Assembly: GCF_020618475.1 (NCBI RefSeq)
Contig: NZ_CP085335.1
Coordinates: 2,232,001 to 2,296,000, forward strand
Length of the DNA: 64,000 nucleotides
Origin: Haladaptatus halobius
GTDB lineage: Archaea; Halobacteriota; Halobacteria; Halobacteriales; Haladaptataceae
Reading direction: 5' to 3'
The notes under the pieces: generated by a model
What the model saw: the letters and a program-made list of their open reading frames with translations, nothing else
Told to the model about the DNA's origin: nothing
Databases searched by the model: none
Position numbers and translations under genes: made by a program
Shown here: positions 42,843 to 51,890 of the stretch, one piece after another
Layout of the letters: each line of letters begins with the position of its first letter
How positions within the stretch are numbered: position 1 is the stretch's first letter

Positions 42843-44540
42843 TTAGTTCTTGAGCGACGCGTTCGACCACTGGTTACACAGCGGTTGCGCCGCGAACGCG
42901 GTGGGCTCGTATCCCTTGACCTTGGTGCTCCACGCGGTGGCGGACTGCTCGGAGTACACCGGGATGTGCGGATACTCCGACTGGAACGCTTCCGCGGCCT
43001 GGATATACAGTTTCCGTCGCTCGTCCCTGCTTTGGAGTTTTCGCGCCTTCCGGATGTCCTCGTCCGCCTTCTTGAGTTTCTCGCTGTTCGGATATGCTTC
43101 GTGGAGCATTCCGGCGGAGGCGTTGCCGACATAGTTGTCGGGCAGTGGACTGTCGTCGTTGCGAAGGTTGCGGAACAGGTAGTAGTAGAACCCGTCGGGG
43201 TCTTGGCCGCCCGACCAGCCGTAGAAGGTGACGTCGTACTCCCCGGTGTCAAGTTGGTTCAACCACTGGCCGATGGTAACTTCCTGCACCTCGGCGTTGA
43301 TGCCCACCTTGTCCATTTCGTTCTGGAGGATGATGGCCATGTTTTTGAACTTTCCAGAGCTGTGCGTGGACATCTTCACGTTGAAGCCGTCGCCGTAGCC
43401 CGCTTCCTCCAGCAGTTGTTTTGCTTTATCGTGGTCTTTGTCGGGGTAGTACTTCTCCTTCCACTCCTGCCACGGGAGGTCCCACGCCTTGTTCACTTCG
43501 AGGGGCATGAAACCGTAGGAGCGCTTGCCGAGTTTCCCCTTCGTCGCCTGCAGCATCTGGTCGTAGTCGACGAGATACTGCATCGCCTCGCGTACCTTTC
43601 GGTTGCCGAACGGTTCGTGGAGCGAGTTGAAGATGAGACCGTTGTAGTCGAACTGCGAGATGCGTTTCATCTTCAAATTCTTCCGGTTCTGTGCCTTGGT
43701 GAGCAGCGTCTTCGGCACGGACGCCTGATGGACGTTCCCGGTGGCGAGTTCGACGAACTGCACCTCCGCCTCGGGGATGACTCGGTATTTAATCTGCTTC
43801 AGGTTCGGCGATTTGAGGAAATAGTCTCCGAACTGTTCGAGCGTGAGGTGGGAACCGGATTTCCAATCCTTGAGTTGGAACGGCCCGCTTCCGACCGGTT
43901 TCTGGGCAAATTTCTTCTGGCCCTTCTTTTCCGCGTCTTTCTTCGGGACGATGGCCGCGTTCATCCCCGCGAGCGTCAACTCGAACAGCGCATAGGGATG
44001 TTTCAGGTTGAAGGTGACTTCGTAATCGCCTGAGGCTTTCACGCTCTCGACGAACGAGAGGTTCTCCTGATTCGTGGATTTATTCTTCGGATCGAGCACC
44101 CAACTGAACGAGTAGGCCACGTCCTCGGCGGTCAACTCGTTCCCGTTGTGGAACTTCACGCCTTGCCTGAGGGGGATGGTGTACGTCGTCTCGTCTTGCT
44201 TTTTCGGCTTCTCCTTGGCGAGGTGCGGGACGATGTCACTCCCGTCGGGTTTGACGGCGAGGAGCGTGTCGAAGAGGTAGTGCATCATCCCGTTGACCCA
44301 CGCGAGTTCGTTCATACGCGGGTCGAGGGTCGTCGCGTCCTCCGCCGTGGTGTTGATGAACGTGCCGCCTTTCGCGCCGCCGTTGCCGTCGGTATTTCCG
44401 GGGTCGACCGTGCCGGTACCGCCCGGTCCGTCGGGATTCGTCGTCTGTCCGCCGCACCCGGCGAGTGCGGTGGCTCCGCCGAGCGCGCTCACCGTCAGGA
44501 ATCGTCGTCGATCCAAGTAGGAATCGTTGTTGCCTGTCAT
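42843..44540 (-). CDS. dppA: Peptide ABC transporter substrate-binding lipoprotein (SBP_bac_5)
   Basis: A 565-residue lipoprotein. LDRRRFLTVSALGGATALAG is a Tat signal (R11-R12-R13) ending in the lipobox LAGC at Cys29. Then come a Gly/Thr-rich linker and the SBP family 5 fold with LRQGVKFHNGNELTAEDVAY, VGSGPFQLKDWKSG and VREAMQYLVDYDQ. It captures peptides outside and delivers them to DppBC. Being the first gene, it probably sets expression of the operon; 44541-44621 upstream includes an AT-rich promoter. The symbol follows the transport convention and is distinct from the M55 DppA of Bacillus. Confidence 0.94.
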   Translation of the reverse strand: MTGNNDSYLDRRRFLTVSALGGATALAGCGGQTTNPDGPGGTGTVDPGNTDGNGGAKGGTFINTTAEDATTLDPRMNELAWVNGMMHYLFDTLLAVKPDGSDIVPHLAKEKPKKQDETTYTIPLRQGVKFHNGNELTAEDVAYSFSWVLDPKNKSTNQENLSFVESVKASGDYEVTFNLKHPYALFELTLAGMNAAIVPKKDAEKKGQKKFAQKPVGSGPFQLKDWKSGSHLTLEQFGDYFLKSPNLKQIKYRVIPEAEVQFVELATGNVHQASVPKTLLTKAQNRKNLKMKRISQFDYNGLIFNSLHEPFGNRKVREAMQYLVDYDQMLQATKGKLGKRSYGFMPLEVNKAWDLPWQEWKEKYYPDKDHDKAKQLLEEAGYGDGFNVKMSTHSSGKFKNMAIILQNEMDKVGINAEVQEVTIGQWLNQLDTGEYDVTFYGWSGGQDPDGFYYYLFRNLRNDDSPLPDNYVGNASAGMLHEAYPNSEKLKKADEDIRKARKLQSRDERRKLYIQAAEAFQSEYPHIPVYSEQSATAWSTKVKGYEPTAFAAQPLCNQWSNASLKN

Positions 44541-44621
44541 GTTTTTATTGTCACGGGAAACGTCCGTTTCGTGATACCTAATAGCAAAGAAGGCGGTGGC
44601 ATATAAGGCCGCCCTTTCATA

Positions 44622-45134
44622 CTAGGGTCGACCGGTCGTCACCGAGATTTGTACGCTATCGCTCAGTTTCCCCGGTGCGTCTCCGGTTGCGAGGTAAGCG
44701 GTGAGGGTGTTTTCTCCCGGTTCGGGTCGCCACACGTCACCGTCGCGTCCGGCGCGGCGAACCTGTCCGTCCCACGTCCCTTCGAACTGCCGGACGCCGC
44801 GCCTGCGGAACGCCACTCGACGCGGCGTCTCCGGGGGGTCGAAGCCCCGATCGTCCGCCTCCGGAATCCCGTCCACCGCCCAACCCCACAGCCGACTCGT
44901 CGGCAGGCGCACGCTCACGGGGAGCGGCGCGCGATTGCGAACCCGAAACAGAAATCTCGCGGGTTCCCCGACGACAATCTCCTTCGGCGCGCGAAGTTCG
45001 ACCGAGAGACACCGAAGCGCGACAGCGTTCGGGACGAGCCCTGCGAACCAACCGCCCGCGTCGTCGGTACCGCCCGCCGGGTCGGGGGCGAGCGCGTCAG
45101 CCGGTTTCATGAATCGGTCACGGCGTGCCTGCAT
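44622..45134 (-). CDS. Conserved protein with BsuPI-like (intracellular proteinase inhibitor) pattern
   Basis: A 170-residue protein with no signal peptide. After a polar start it has one beta-rich domain with RCLSVELRAPKEIVVGEPAR, FLFRVRNRAPLPVSVRLPTS, QFEGTWDGQVRR and a PGENTLTAYL turn. The Ig-like layout with a TWDG/PGE ending recalls BsuPI proteinase inhibitors; this is a pattern match only. Start ATG 45134, with an alternative at 45110. It lies 12 nt after the decarboxylase gene and before the importer, in the same direction, so it may be in their transcript. Confidence 0.6.
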   Translation of the reverse strand: MQARRDRFMKPADALAPDPAGGTDDAGGWFAGLVPNAVALRCLSVELRAPKEIVVGEPARFLFRVRNRAPLPVSVRLPTSRLWGWAVDGIPEADDRGFDPPETPRRVAFRRRGVRQFEGTWDGQVRRAGRDGDVWRPEPGENTLTAYLATGDAPGKLSDSVQISVTTGRP

Positions 45135-45146
45135 CAAAGGTCTTTC

Positions 45147-46409
45147 TCACAGTCCGTCGGGAATTCGGTCGCGTCCGAGCACGTCTTTGCACGTTTCGCG
45201 CGCACGCAGGTTATCGTAACTCCCGTCGCCTCGCACCAGCACGACCGGCGGTTTCGGTTCGGCGTTGGTGTGACTCGCGCTTCCGAGCGAGTACGCGCCG
45301 ATTCTATCGACGGCGACGAGGTCGCCGGGACCGAGTTCGGGGAGCGCGACGTCCTCGCTTATCACGTCGCCCGAGTAGCAGAGCGGCCCGGCGACGTGGT
45401 ACTCTCGCTTCGGTCGTCCGTCCTTCAGCGCGTAGACCGGGTAGGGCCAGTACGAGGAGACGGCGTTCGTTCCGCCGTCTAACACCGCAAAGTCGGCGTA
45501 GGGCGTCTCCTTCACGACGCCGACCGTGGCGAGGAAGGTGCCGGCGTTCCCGACGAGTCTGCGCCCCGGTTCGACGAACAGCTGCGGTTCCGCGAGGTTG
45601 AGGTCGACGCAGGTGACCCGAACCGTCTCGGCCATGTGCGAGACTATCTCTTCGGTGCCCGGCACGTCGTCGTCGTACGAAACCGGAAAACCGCCGCCGA
45701 GGTCGAGGATTTCGATCTCGACGTCGAGTTCGTCGCGTATCTCGCCCGCGAAGCCGAGCATCTCGCGGGCCGCAACGCCGTAGGGTTCGACGCCGCGAAT
45801 CTGACTTCCGACGTGCAACTGGACGCCCGCGAGGGTGACAGCGTCGGACTCCGCGGCCCGCCGGGCCACCGCCATCGCTCGTCCACTCTCGATGTCGAGG
45901 CCGAACTTGCTCTCGCGGGTCGCCGTCGCCACCTCGGGGTGGGTCGGCACGTCCATCGCGGGATTGCCGCGAATCAGCACGTCGGGGGTCGTACCAGTCG
46001 CTTCCGCCGCCACGACGACCTTCTCCAACTCCGCCGCGTTGTCCACAAGTAGGTGATAGACGCCCCAGTCCAGCGCGCGTTCGACGTCCTCCGGCGCGCG
46101 GTTCATCCCGGTCAAGAGCACGTCTTCCGCGGCGAACCCGGCCCGCCGCGTGGCGGTCAGTTCGCACCGGGCGTAGGCTTCCGCCTTGCACCCGGCGTCC
46201 CGAAGCACCGAGAGGATTCCGAGGTTGTAGTTCGCTTTCACTGCGAAGTGAACCTTGGAGTCGGGGTAGTGGTCGTCCAGCGCGCTTCGGAGCGTCTCGT
46301 AGTTCGCACGCAGGTCATCTTCGAAGAAGGCGTACAGCGGCGACCCGAACTCGGAGACGAATTCGTCGGCGTGGCCGCGCAGTCGCTCACGCCGGGCTGC
46401 GATGTCCAT
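45147..46409 (-). CDS. lysA: Fold-III PLP-dependent decarboxylase, diaminopimelate-decarboxylase type
   Basis: A 420-residue enzyme. The PLP lysine K58 is in SKVHFAVKANYNLGILSVLR; the phosphate-binding GGG is in ILDLGGGFPVSYD, and EPGRRLVGNAG and the active-site Cys in GPLCYSGDVISED are present. These features fit meso-diaminopimelate decarboxylase, which makes lysine, though relatives act on ornithine or carboxynorspermidine. No other lysine gene is adjacent. It heads the minus-strand row with the BsuPI-like gene and the importer, suggesting use of DAP from imported peptides. ATG 46409, or MGRAS from 46424. Confidence 0.85.
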   Translation of the reverse strand: MDIAARRERLRGHADEFVSEFGSPLYAFFEDDLRANYETLRSALDDHYPDSKVHFAVKANYNLGILSVLRDAGCKAEAYARCELTATRRAGFAAEDVLLTGMNRAPEDVERALDWGVYHLLVDNAAELEKVVVAAEATGTTPDVLIRGNPAMDVPTHPEVATATRESKFGLDIESGRAMAVARRAAESDAVTLAGVQLHVGSQIRGVEPYGVAAREMLGFAGEIRDELDVEIEILDLGGGFPVSYDDDVPGTEEIVSHMAETVRVTCVDLNLAEPQLFVEPGRRLVGNAGTFLATVGVVKETPYADFAVLDGGTNAVSSYWPYPVYALKDGRPKREYHVAGPLCYSGDVISEDVALPELGPGDLVAVDRIGAYSLGSASHTNAEPKPPVVLVRGDGSYDNLRARETCKDVLGRDRIPDGL

Positions 46410-46496
46410 ACTTGCACGTCCCATAAGCGGCCGATAATGGTTGGCCCTCGCATGATAGGGACAGCAATTTACGACGAGAACGACATCTCCCCGACG

Positions 46497-47384
46497 ATGG
46501 CACGCGTTGATTCGCTCGCACCGCTCTCCGCCTCGACGCTCTGGGGCGGGATGTACATCGTGAGTAAGTGGGGATTCGCCGCGATTCCGCCGGTGACGCT
46601 GGCGTTTCTGCGCGTCGTCCTCGGCGGGACGACGCTCCTCCTCGTCGTTCGGCTGACCGCGCCGAAGCGCTCGTTCTCGCGCTCGGAGCGGCAACGGTTC
46701 GGCGTCCTCGGCGGGTGGGTCGCGCTCACGCTCGTCACGCAGTTCGTCGGCACCGACCTGACGAACGCCAGTCAGGGGTCGCTGTTGACGGTGCTCACGC
46801 CGGTCTTCACGCTCCTGCTAGGCGTCGTCGTCCTCGACGAATCGCTCTCGGGGCGGAAGGTCGGCGGGATGGCGCTAGCAGTCGTCGGCACGCTGGTCGT
46901 CCTCTCCGGACAGTACGACTTCGCCGCCGTCGGACGGGGGAACCTGCTTGGCGTCCTCGCGCTGTTCGCCGCGAGTTTCGGGTGGGCGGGTTACACGGTC
47001 TGGGGCAAACCGCTCGTGCGAACCTACTCCGCGCTCGAAACGGCGACCTACTCGACGCTCGCGTCGATTCCGCTCGTCGGCGTCCTCGTACCCATCGAAC
47101 TCGCCTCCGCGTCGTCCCCAGTCACCGCCGCGTCGGTCACCCCCCCGGTCGTCGGCGCGGTGCTGTACCTCGGCGTCCTCAGCACCGCGGCGGCGTGGTT
47201 CCTCTGGTATCGCGGACTGGAAGCGTTGGACGCGGGCGTCGTTGCCGTCTTCTTCTTCGCCCAGCCGGTCGTCGGCGCGGCACTCGGCGCGCTCTTCCTC
47301 TCGGAGTCCCTCGGTCCTGGATTCGTCGCGGGCGGCGTCGTGATGGGCGTCGGCGTCTGGGTGGTCAGCACCGCGCGGGCGTAG
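46497..47384 (+). CDS. EamA/DMT-superfamily transporter
   Basis: A 295-residue protein with ten helices in two EamA repeats. The first opens LSASTLWGGMYIVSKWGFAA and the second LLGVLALFAASFGWAGYTVW. The final helices are ALDAGVVAVFFFAQPVVGAA. Divergent from lysA, it could export amino acids produced from peptides, such as lysine or alanine; this is inference. ATG 46497 gives MARVDS and has TTTAC about 27 nt upstream; an in-frame ATG at 46452 is less likely. Confidence 0.88.
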   Translation: MARVDSLAPLSASTLWGGMYIVSKWGFAAIPPVTLAFLRVVLGGTTLLLVVRLTAPKRSFSRSERQRFGVLGGWVALTLVTQFVGTDLTNASQGSLLTVLTPVFTLLLGVVVLDESLSGRKVGGMALAVVGTLVVLSGQYDFAAVGRGNLLGVLALFAASFGWAGYTVWGKPLVRTYSALETATYSTLASIPLVGVLVPIELASASSPVTAASVTPPVVGAVLYLGVLSTAAAWFLWYRGLEALDAGVVAVFFFAQPVVGAALGALFLSESLGPGFVAGGVVMGVGVWVVSTARA

Positions 47385-47473
47385 TCGAGCGACAAGCGAA
47401 TCGCCAGCCACCTTCGCCGACCACTTTCGGGATGCGGTGGAGGGTTATCCCGTCCGTGCTCGAATCCCGACCG

Positions 47474-47869
47474 ATGATAACGGAACTGACGCACGCCACC
47501 GTGCTGGTCGAAGACACCGACGAGGCGCTCTCGTGGTACACCGAAAAAATGGGCTTCGAGACGCGAAGCGACGAGGAGTTCGCGCCGGGGATGCGGTAGG
47601 TCACGGTCGCGCCGCCGGACGGCGAGACAGAGATCGTTCTCCAAGAGCCGACCGAGGAGTTCTTCGGCGAGGAAGCGGCGACGCTCCGTTCCCGAATTGG
47701 CGAGGGGACGGTGTGGGTGCTCGAAACGGACGACTGCCGGGGAACCGTCGCCGACTTGAAAGCGCGCGGCGTGACCGTCACGAGCGCCCCCGAAGAGGTT
47801 CCGTGGGGCGTCTCCGCGATGGTCGAAGATCTATACGGAAATCCGTACAACCTCGTCGAATCGCGCTGA
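47474..47869 (+). pseudogene. VOC/glyoxalase-family protein with in-frame stop
   Basis: Reads as a 131-residue VOC protein (ITELTHATVLVEDTDEALSW, TEIVLQEPTEEF, WGVSAMVEDLYGNPYNLVES) broken by one TAG at 47597-47599 in GMR-stop-VTVAPP. Relatives have Trp at this site (GMRWVTV), so TGG to TAG is the likely change. Metal-ligand positions (H7 and Glu residues in TEIVL and NLVES) remain. Either a nonsense mutation or a base error. No frameshift. Confidence 0.8.
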
Positions 47870-47890
47870 AAACGACGGAGTCGTCCTCGA

Positions 47891-48373
47891 TCAGTCTCGC
47901 AAGGGGTCTTCGATTCCTTGCAGGCTGTCCACGATGACGTCGCCGTCCGGACGCTCGACAAGCCAGAACAGTTTGTACGCGTCCGCCTCCCGCACAAACT
48001 CGATGTCGGGCGCGTCGTTCAGCGAGTAGCGCCGGAGCGTCCATTTGAACACCGACTCCCGCGCTTTCGTCCGGGACTGCTCGTCCGACAGTTCCGCGGG
48101 GAGCACCAGCACGTCCTCTATCTCCCGCGTCTCCGCGTCGGGAAACGTGTCCGCCCGAACCACCAATCGCCGGGAGCGGTCGACAGTGGCGACGAACCGG
48201 TCAGTGCGATCGCCGAGGAACGGACGAGTCATCGTCACCTCGGCCTCGTACACCCGGTAGGGGTACGCGACCACGCCGACTCGCCCCTCGCCGACCTCCT
48301 CGCGCGAAATCGCCGGCGGGATGACCGCGAGTTTCGCGGACTCGCGCCGCTCACCGACGAGCTTACTCGTCAT
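47891..48373 (-). CDS. Conserved protein of unknown function downstream of symporter
   Basis: A 160-residue soluble protein with mixed beta-alpha pattern: GVVAYPYRVYEAEVTMTRPF, RFVATVDRSRRLVVRADTFP, VLVLPAELSDEQSRTKARES. Its ATG overlaps the symporter stop by 11 nt, so it is co-translated with the symporter and the 44-aa accessory gene. I do not recognise a family; a cytoplasmic partner of the transporter is possible. Confidence 0.7.
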   Translation of the reverse strand: MTSKLVGERRESAKLAVIPPAISREEVGEGRVGVVAYPYRVYEAEVTMTRPFLGDRTDRFVATVDRSRRLVVRADTFPDAETREIEDVLVLPAELSDEQSRTKARESVFKWTLRRYSLNDAPDIEFVREADAYKLFWLVERPDGDVIVDSLQGIEDPLRD

Positions 48374-50042
48374 TCCAGTAGCCGGAGGCTCCGACGTGAG
48401 CGCGGATGTTGTCCGCCTCGGTCACGGCTTTCGGCGAGACGTCGCGCCCGCCGTCCGTCACGTAGCTCGGGGTTCCGCTACCGGTTCCGCTCGTCACCTG
48501 CGACAGCGGTTTGTCGAACACGTCGAAGTGCTCGTCGACGCCGGACGGCGGTTTCGTCACGAGCGAGACGGAGACGAGCGTGAGCACCGACAGGATGAAC
48601 GCCGGGAATAGACCGTAGACGCCGACGAGGTTGTAGAGGAACGGTGACGCTTCCTGCGTTGGCATGATTCCGAACGTCTCGAGGATGGTGCCGAGTTGAG
48701 TCCAGACGATCATCGTCGTCGCGCCGACTATCATGCTCGCCACGGAGCCTTTCGCCGTGACGCGCTTCCACCACAACGCCGCGATGAGCGTCGGCCCGAT
48801 GGACGCCCCCAGACCGCCCCACGCGTAGTCGAGGACGAGGGTGTAGATGGGCGTCCCTTTCGCACCGTAGGCGAAGAGGATGCTCGCGCCGCCGAGCGCG
48901 AGGGTGACGACCCGCGAGTAGAGCACGAGTTGCGCCTCGGTCGCCTGTTGGTTGAAGAAGCCGTGGTACACGTCCTCCACCACCGCGCTGGTGGCGACGA
49001 GCAGTTGCGAATCGGCACTCGACATCATCGCCGCTAGCGCCGCCGCGAGGACGACGCCGGCGACGGCACCCGGTAAGAGGGTGAGCGTCAGCCGCGGCAT
49101 GGCGTTGTCGGCCTGCGCGAGGTCGCCCTGTCCGAAGACGACGATGGCGTACAGCCCGACGAGGGCCGCGCCGATGTACGCGACGAACATGAACAACTGC
49201 GCGACTAGCGCCGCGAGTCGAACGTTCTTCACTCGGTCGATGCCCATGAACCGCACCATGATGTGCGGGTTGCCGGGGACGCCGAGTCCGATGGCGGCGT
49301 AGCTGATGATGCCGAAGATGGCGGCCCAGCCGGTCAGTCCCGCGGTGATGCTCGTCAGCGACCCGCCGCCGACGTTCGCTAGCTCTCCGAACGGTATCCC
49401 GTAGTTCGAGAACGCGATGATGGGGAGGATGATGAACGCGACGAGGATGATAGCACCCTGGAAGTAGTCCGACCACGCGACGGCGAAGTAGCCCCCGAGC
49501 AGCGTGTAGCCGACCACGATAACACCGCCGACGACGATGCCAACGACCGGTTCGACGCCCGTGAGAACCTGCAATAGCGTCCCGGCGGCGACGATCTGCG
49601 CGCCGACGTACCCGCCCTCGAACAGCATCAGCACGACCGCCGAGGTGCCTTTCACCATCCCGGTACCGTCCTGCAAGCGCGTCTCGAAGAATGTCGGCAG
49701 GGTCACCGACCGCACGATTTCGGTATATTTCCGGAGACGTTTGGCGATTCCGGCCCACGCGAGCAAGTCCGCAGGAATCATGCCGAGACCGTTCAGGAAC
49801 GCCATGATACCGGTTCCGTAGGCGTCCGCCGGCACTCCGAGCGTGAGCCACCCGCTCATCTCGGACGCGCGCTCGGAGAAGCCGGTGACGACCGGCCCGA
49901 TCTGCCGACCGCCGATGACGTAGTCGCCGACCGAATCCATCATCCTCGAAGCCCACAGGCCGATGCCGATGAGGACGAGGAGGTACGCGGCGAACGTCCC
50001 TAACACCCAGACGCCCGCGCCGCCCGCAAGTCCCTCAGGCAT
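48363..50042 (-). CDS. Sodium:solute symporter (SSS family)
   Basis: A 559-residue protein with about 13 membrane helices. The SSS sodium-site region includes VIGGRQIGPVVTGFSERASE and the motif GYTLLGGYFAVAWSDYFQGA, as in proline- or pantothenate-type symporters. It imports a small solute (for example proline, acetate or a dipeptide) with sodium. The N-terminus overlaps the 44-residue ORF by 8 nt, and the C-terminus overlaps the next gene by 11 nt. Helical residues suggest amino-acid or carboxylate substrate, but specificity cannot be fixed. Confidence 0.92.
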   Translation of the reverse strand: MPEGLAGGAGVWVLGTFAAYLLVLIGIGLWASRMMDSVGDYVIGGRQIGPVVTGFSERASEMSGWLTLGVPADAYGTGIMAFLNGLGMIPADLLAWAGIAKRLRKYTEIVRSVTLPTFFETRLQDGTGMVKGTSAVVLMLFEGGYVGAQIVAAGTLLQVLTGVEPVVGIVVGGVIVVGYTLLGGYFAVAWSDYFQGAIILVAFIILPIIAFSNYGIPFGELANVGGGSLTSITAGLTGWAAIFGIISYAAIGLGVPGNPHIMVRFMGIDRVKNVRLAALVAQLFMFVAYIGAALVGLYAIVVFGQGDLAQADNAMPRLTLTLLPGAVAGVVLAAALAAMMSSADSQLLVATSAVVEDVYHGFFNQQATEAQLVLYSRVVTLALGGASILFAYGAKGTPIYTLVLDYAWGGLGASIGPTLIAALWWKRVTAKGSVASMIVGATTMIVWTQLGTILETFGIMPTQEASPFLYNLVGVYGLFPAFILSVLTLVSVSLVTKPPSGVDEHFDVFDKPLSQVTSGTGSGTPSYVTDGGRDVSPKAVTEADNIRAHVGASGYWNDE

Positions 50043-50169
50043 AGCTATCCTCCTCGTACTCCTCCCGGAGGCGCTCTTCGCGCCTGCCTTCGAGTACGTA
50101 GTAGGCGATCAACATCACGAAAAACACGACGTAGGGGACGACCAGTCCCAACCAGTCGAGCGTGCTCAT
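50035..50169 (-). CDS. 44-residue symporter small accessory protein
   Basis: A short gene easily missed: MSTLDWLGLVVPYVVFFVML continues with IAYYVLEGRREERLREEYEE and a DSYA end. One membrane helix is followed by a highly charged helix. The stop overlaps the symporter ATG by 8 nt, so translation is coupled. Small single-helix proteins in this position are known as accessory subunits of SSS symporters in various prokaryotes. Promoter region 50170-50332 (TTTATTC-like box near 50205) serves this operon. Confidence 0.72.
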   Translation of the reverse strand: MSTLDWLGLVVPYVVFFVMLIAYYVLEGRREERLREEYEEDSYA

Positions 50170-50332
50170 ACCTGGCATACCTGTTAGAGAATAGCAAACG
50201 AGAATAAACGTTTCGGAGATTCACATCGTCCGGTGCGAAATTATTTGTAGAAGGACGATACGAGCGTACCGACGCGTGAACGTCACCGGCGGTTCGGTGC
50301 CGAATCACGATCCGCTTTTCGAACGTTCGACG

Positions 50333-51319
50333 TCAGACGAGTCGGCGCGCGAGTTCGAACGTCTCGTCCAAGTCGGCGAGATAATCGTCGCTCTCGGCGT
50401 CGAAGCTGTTGACCACGACAGCATCGTCGCCGCCGTAGGCGTGAACGTACTCGTCGCCGCCGAGGCTGACGGCGACGTGACCAGGGAAGAAGAGCAGGTC
50501 GCCCGGCAGAAGTTCGTCCCGGGAGACCGTCTCGCCCATCGCTCGCTGCTGGTCGGCGTCGCGCGGCAGGCTGATTCCGTTCGCCTGGTACGCCACCCAC
50601 GCCAGCCCGGAGCAGTCGATGCCCTCGGTCGTCATCCCGCCCCAGAGGTACTCCGTACCGAGGAACCGCCGGGCGACCGCGACGACGGCTTCGCCGGTCG
50701 GGTCTTCGGGGAATCGGTGAACCGCAGATGCGGGGAGCACGGCGCGCTCCCCGGTTCGGAAGACGACGGTCGTCGCGTCGTTCGTATCAACGTTCGCGTC
50801 GTCGTGCTCACCTTCGATTCGGCACGCGGTTCCGGCGTACACCGGACGGTTCGCTTCGCCGAGCGTCACCTCGCGGGTTACGACCGCGTTCGGCTCCACT
50901 GTCTGCGGGGTCGTGAGCGTGTTCTCCTCGACCCAGCCGAGATAGCCGCCGGGCGTGAGCACCCGTGTCCACTCTCCCTCGCGGTCGAGCGCGGCGACCG
51001 CCGCGCCGTAGAGTACTTGTGTCACCTGCTCGGCGTCGTCGTCGGGGTCGTCGCGGACGGGCGTGATCGGCGCGGTCACGGTTCGTTCGCTTCTCGTTTC
51101 GGCGAGGACGGACACGTCGCTCGTCACCCTCCGCCCGGTGGCGCGTTCGACCGCGGCGCGAGCCTCGCATTCGAGTTCGGGCGTCGAGACCCGACCGCGG
51201 AGGACGAGTCCCTCCGCGGTCGAATCGGGAGTCATCTCGAAGACGGCGACCCGCGAGTCGGGTGCGTATCTCGTTCGACAGCGTTGGAGCGCCAGCCGTG
51301 CGCGGTGAGCGTCGTCCAT
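50333..51319 (-). CDS. SH3-containing NlpC/P60 (C40) endopeptidase, YkfC-like
   Basis: A 328-residue protein without a signal peptide. N-terminal residues 1-110 are of unknown fold; SH3-like segments follow (VLYGAAVAALDREGEWTRVL, YLGWVEENTLTTPQ). The C-terminal NlpC/P60 domain has C236 in TEGIDCSGLAWVAYQANG and H281 in FFPGHVAVSLGGDEYVHAYG, so the Cys-His pair is intact. The layout is that of Bacillus YkfC, which cuts gamma-D-Glu-DAP in imported murein peptides. The cytoplasmic location agrees with this. ATG 51319 is preceded by an in-frame ATG at 51346. Confidence 0.9.
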   Translation of the reverse strand: MDDAHRARLALQRCRTRYAPDSRVAVFEMTPDSTAEGLVLRGRVSTPELECEARAAVERATGRRVTSDVSVLAETRSERTVTAPITPVRDDPDDDAEQVTQVLYGAAVAALDREGEWTRVLTPGGYLGWVEENTLTTPQTVEPNAVVTREVTLGEANRPVYAGTACRIEGEHDDANVDTNDATTVVFRTGERAVLPASAVHRFPEDPTGEAVVAVARRFLGTEYLWGGMTTEGIDCSGLAWVAYQANGISLPRDADQQRAMGETVSRDELLPGDLLFFPGHVAVSLGGDEYVHAYGGDDAVVVNSFDAESDDYLADLDETFELARRLV

Positions 51320-51379
51320 GCGCCCCTGTGCTCGGAGCGCCCCCAAAATCCTATCGTCTGTTCGGGCGGCGACCGGTGG

Positions 51380-51808
51380 CTATTCGAGCCGGATGATCTC
51401 AGGATCGAACGCCTCGCCAGTCCAGCACCACGACCCGACGAAAGGGTACGACCCGTTCAGCGAGACGATGACGTAGGAGTAGCCGTCCCACGTCGCGTCC
51501 GCCGCGTCGGTCTCGCTCGGAGCGTCCGGCCCCGTGGGATGGGAGTGGTAGAAGCCGACCACGTCCTGTCTGCGCGATTCGATCTCCTCCATGAGCGCCA
51601 GTTGCTCTTCGGGGTCGATCTCGTAGTTCGTCCGCGGGGTCTCCGCGACGTTCTCCGCGCGGAGGATGTCCTCGACTTGAGCGTCGTTTCGAGCATCGCC
51701 GCGAGCGTCACGCCGGGTTCCCGCGAGGAGGCCACAGACTTCGGCTGGGCGACCCCGGCGCGCGTGACTGACAAGCGTGTCGTACACTTCGCGGGAGAGG
51801 GCGAGCAT
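51380..51808 (-). CDS. JAMM/MPN-family metalloprotease
   Basis: A 142-residue MPN domain. Motifs are the Glu in RPAEVCGLLAG and the zinc signature HSHPTGPDAPSETDAAD (HxH-x7-S-x2-D), all present, so it should be active. Archaeal JAMM proteases remove ubiquitin-like SAMP proteins (HvJAMM1) or process sulfur carriers; another option is a peptide or Cys-adduct hydrolase. Start ATG 51808 gives MLALSREVYD. It directly precedes (same strand) the C40 gene with 60 nt between them. Confidence 0.88.
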   Translation of the reverse strand: MLALSREVYDTLVSHARRGRPAEVCGLLAGTRRDARGDARNDAQVEDILRAENVAETPRTNYEIDPEEQLALMEEIESRRQDVVGFYHSHPTGPDAPSETDAADATWDGYSYVIVSLNGSYPFVGSWCWTGEAFDPEIIRLE

Positions 51809-51890
51809 GGCGGAGGGTTCGGCGCGAATCGGTATAAGCGAGGAGGCCAACCGAAACCCACTTGCGATGGAAGGGACAATCGACTGACGG

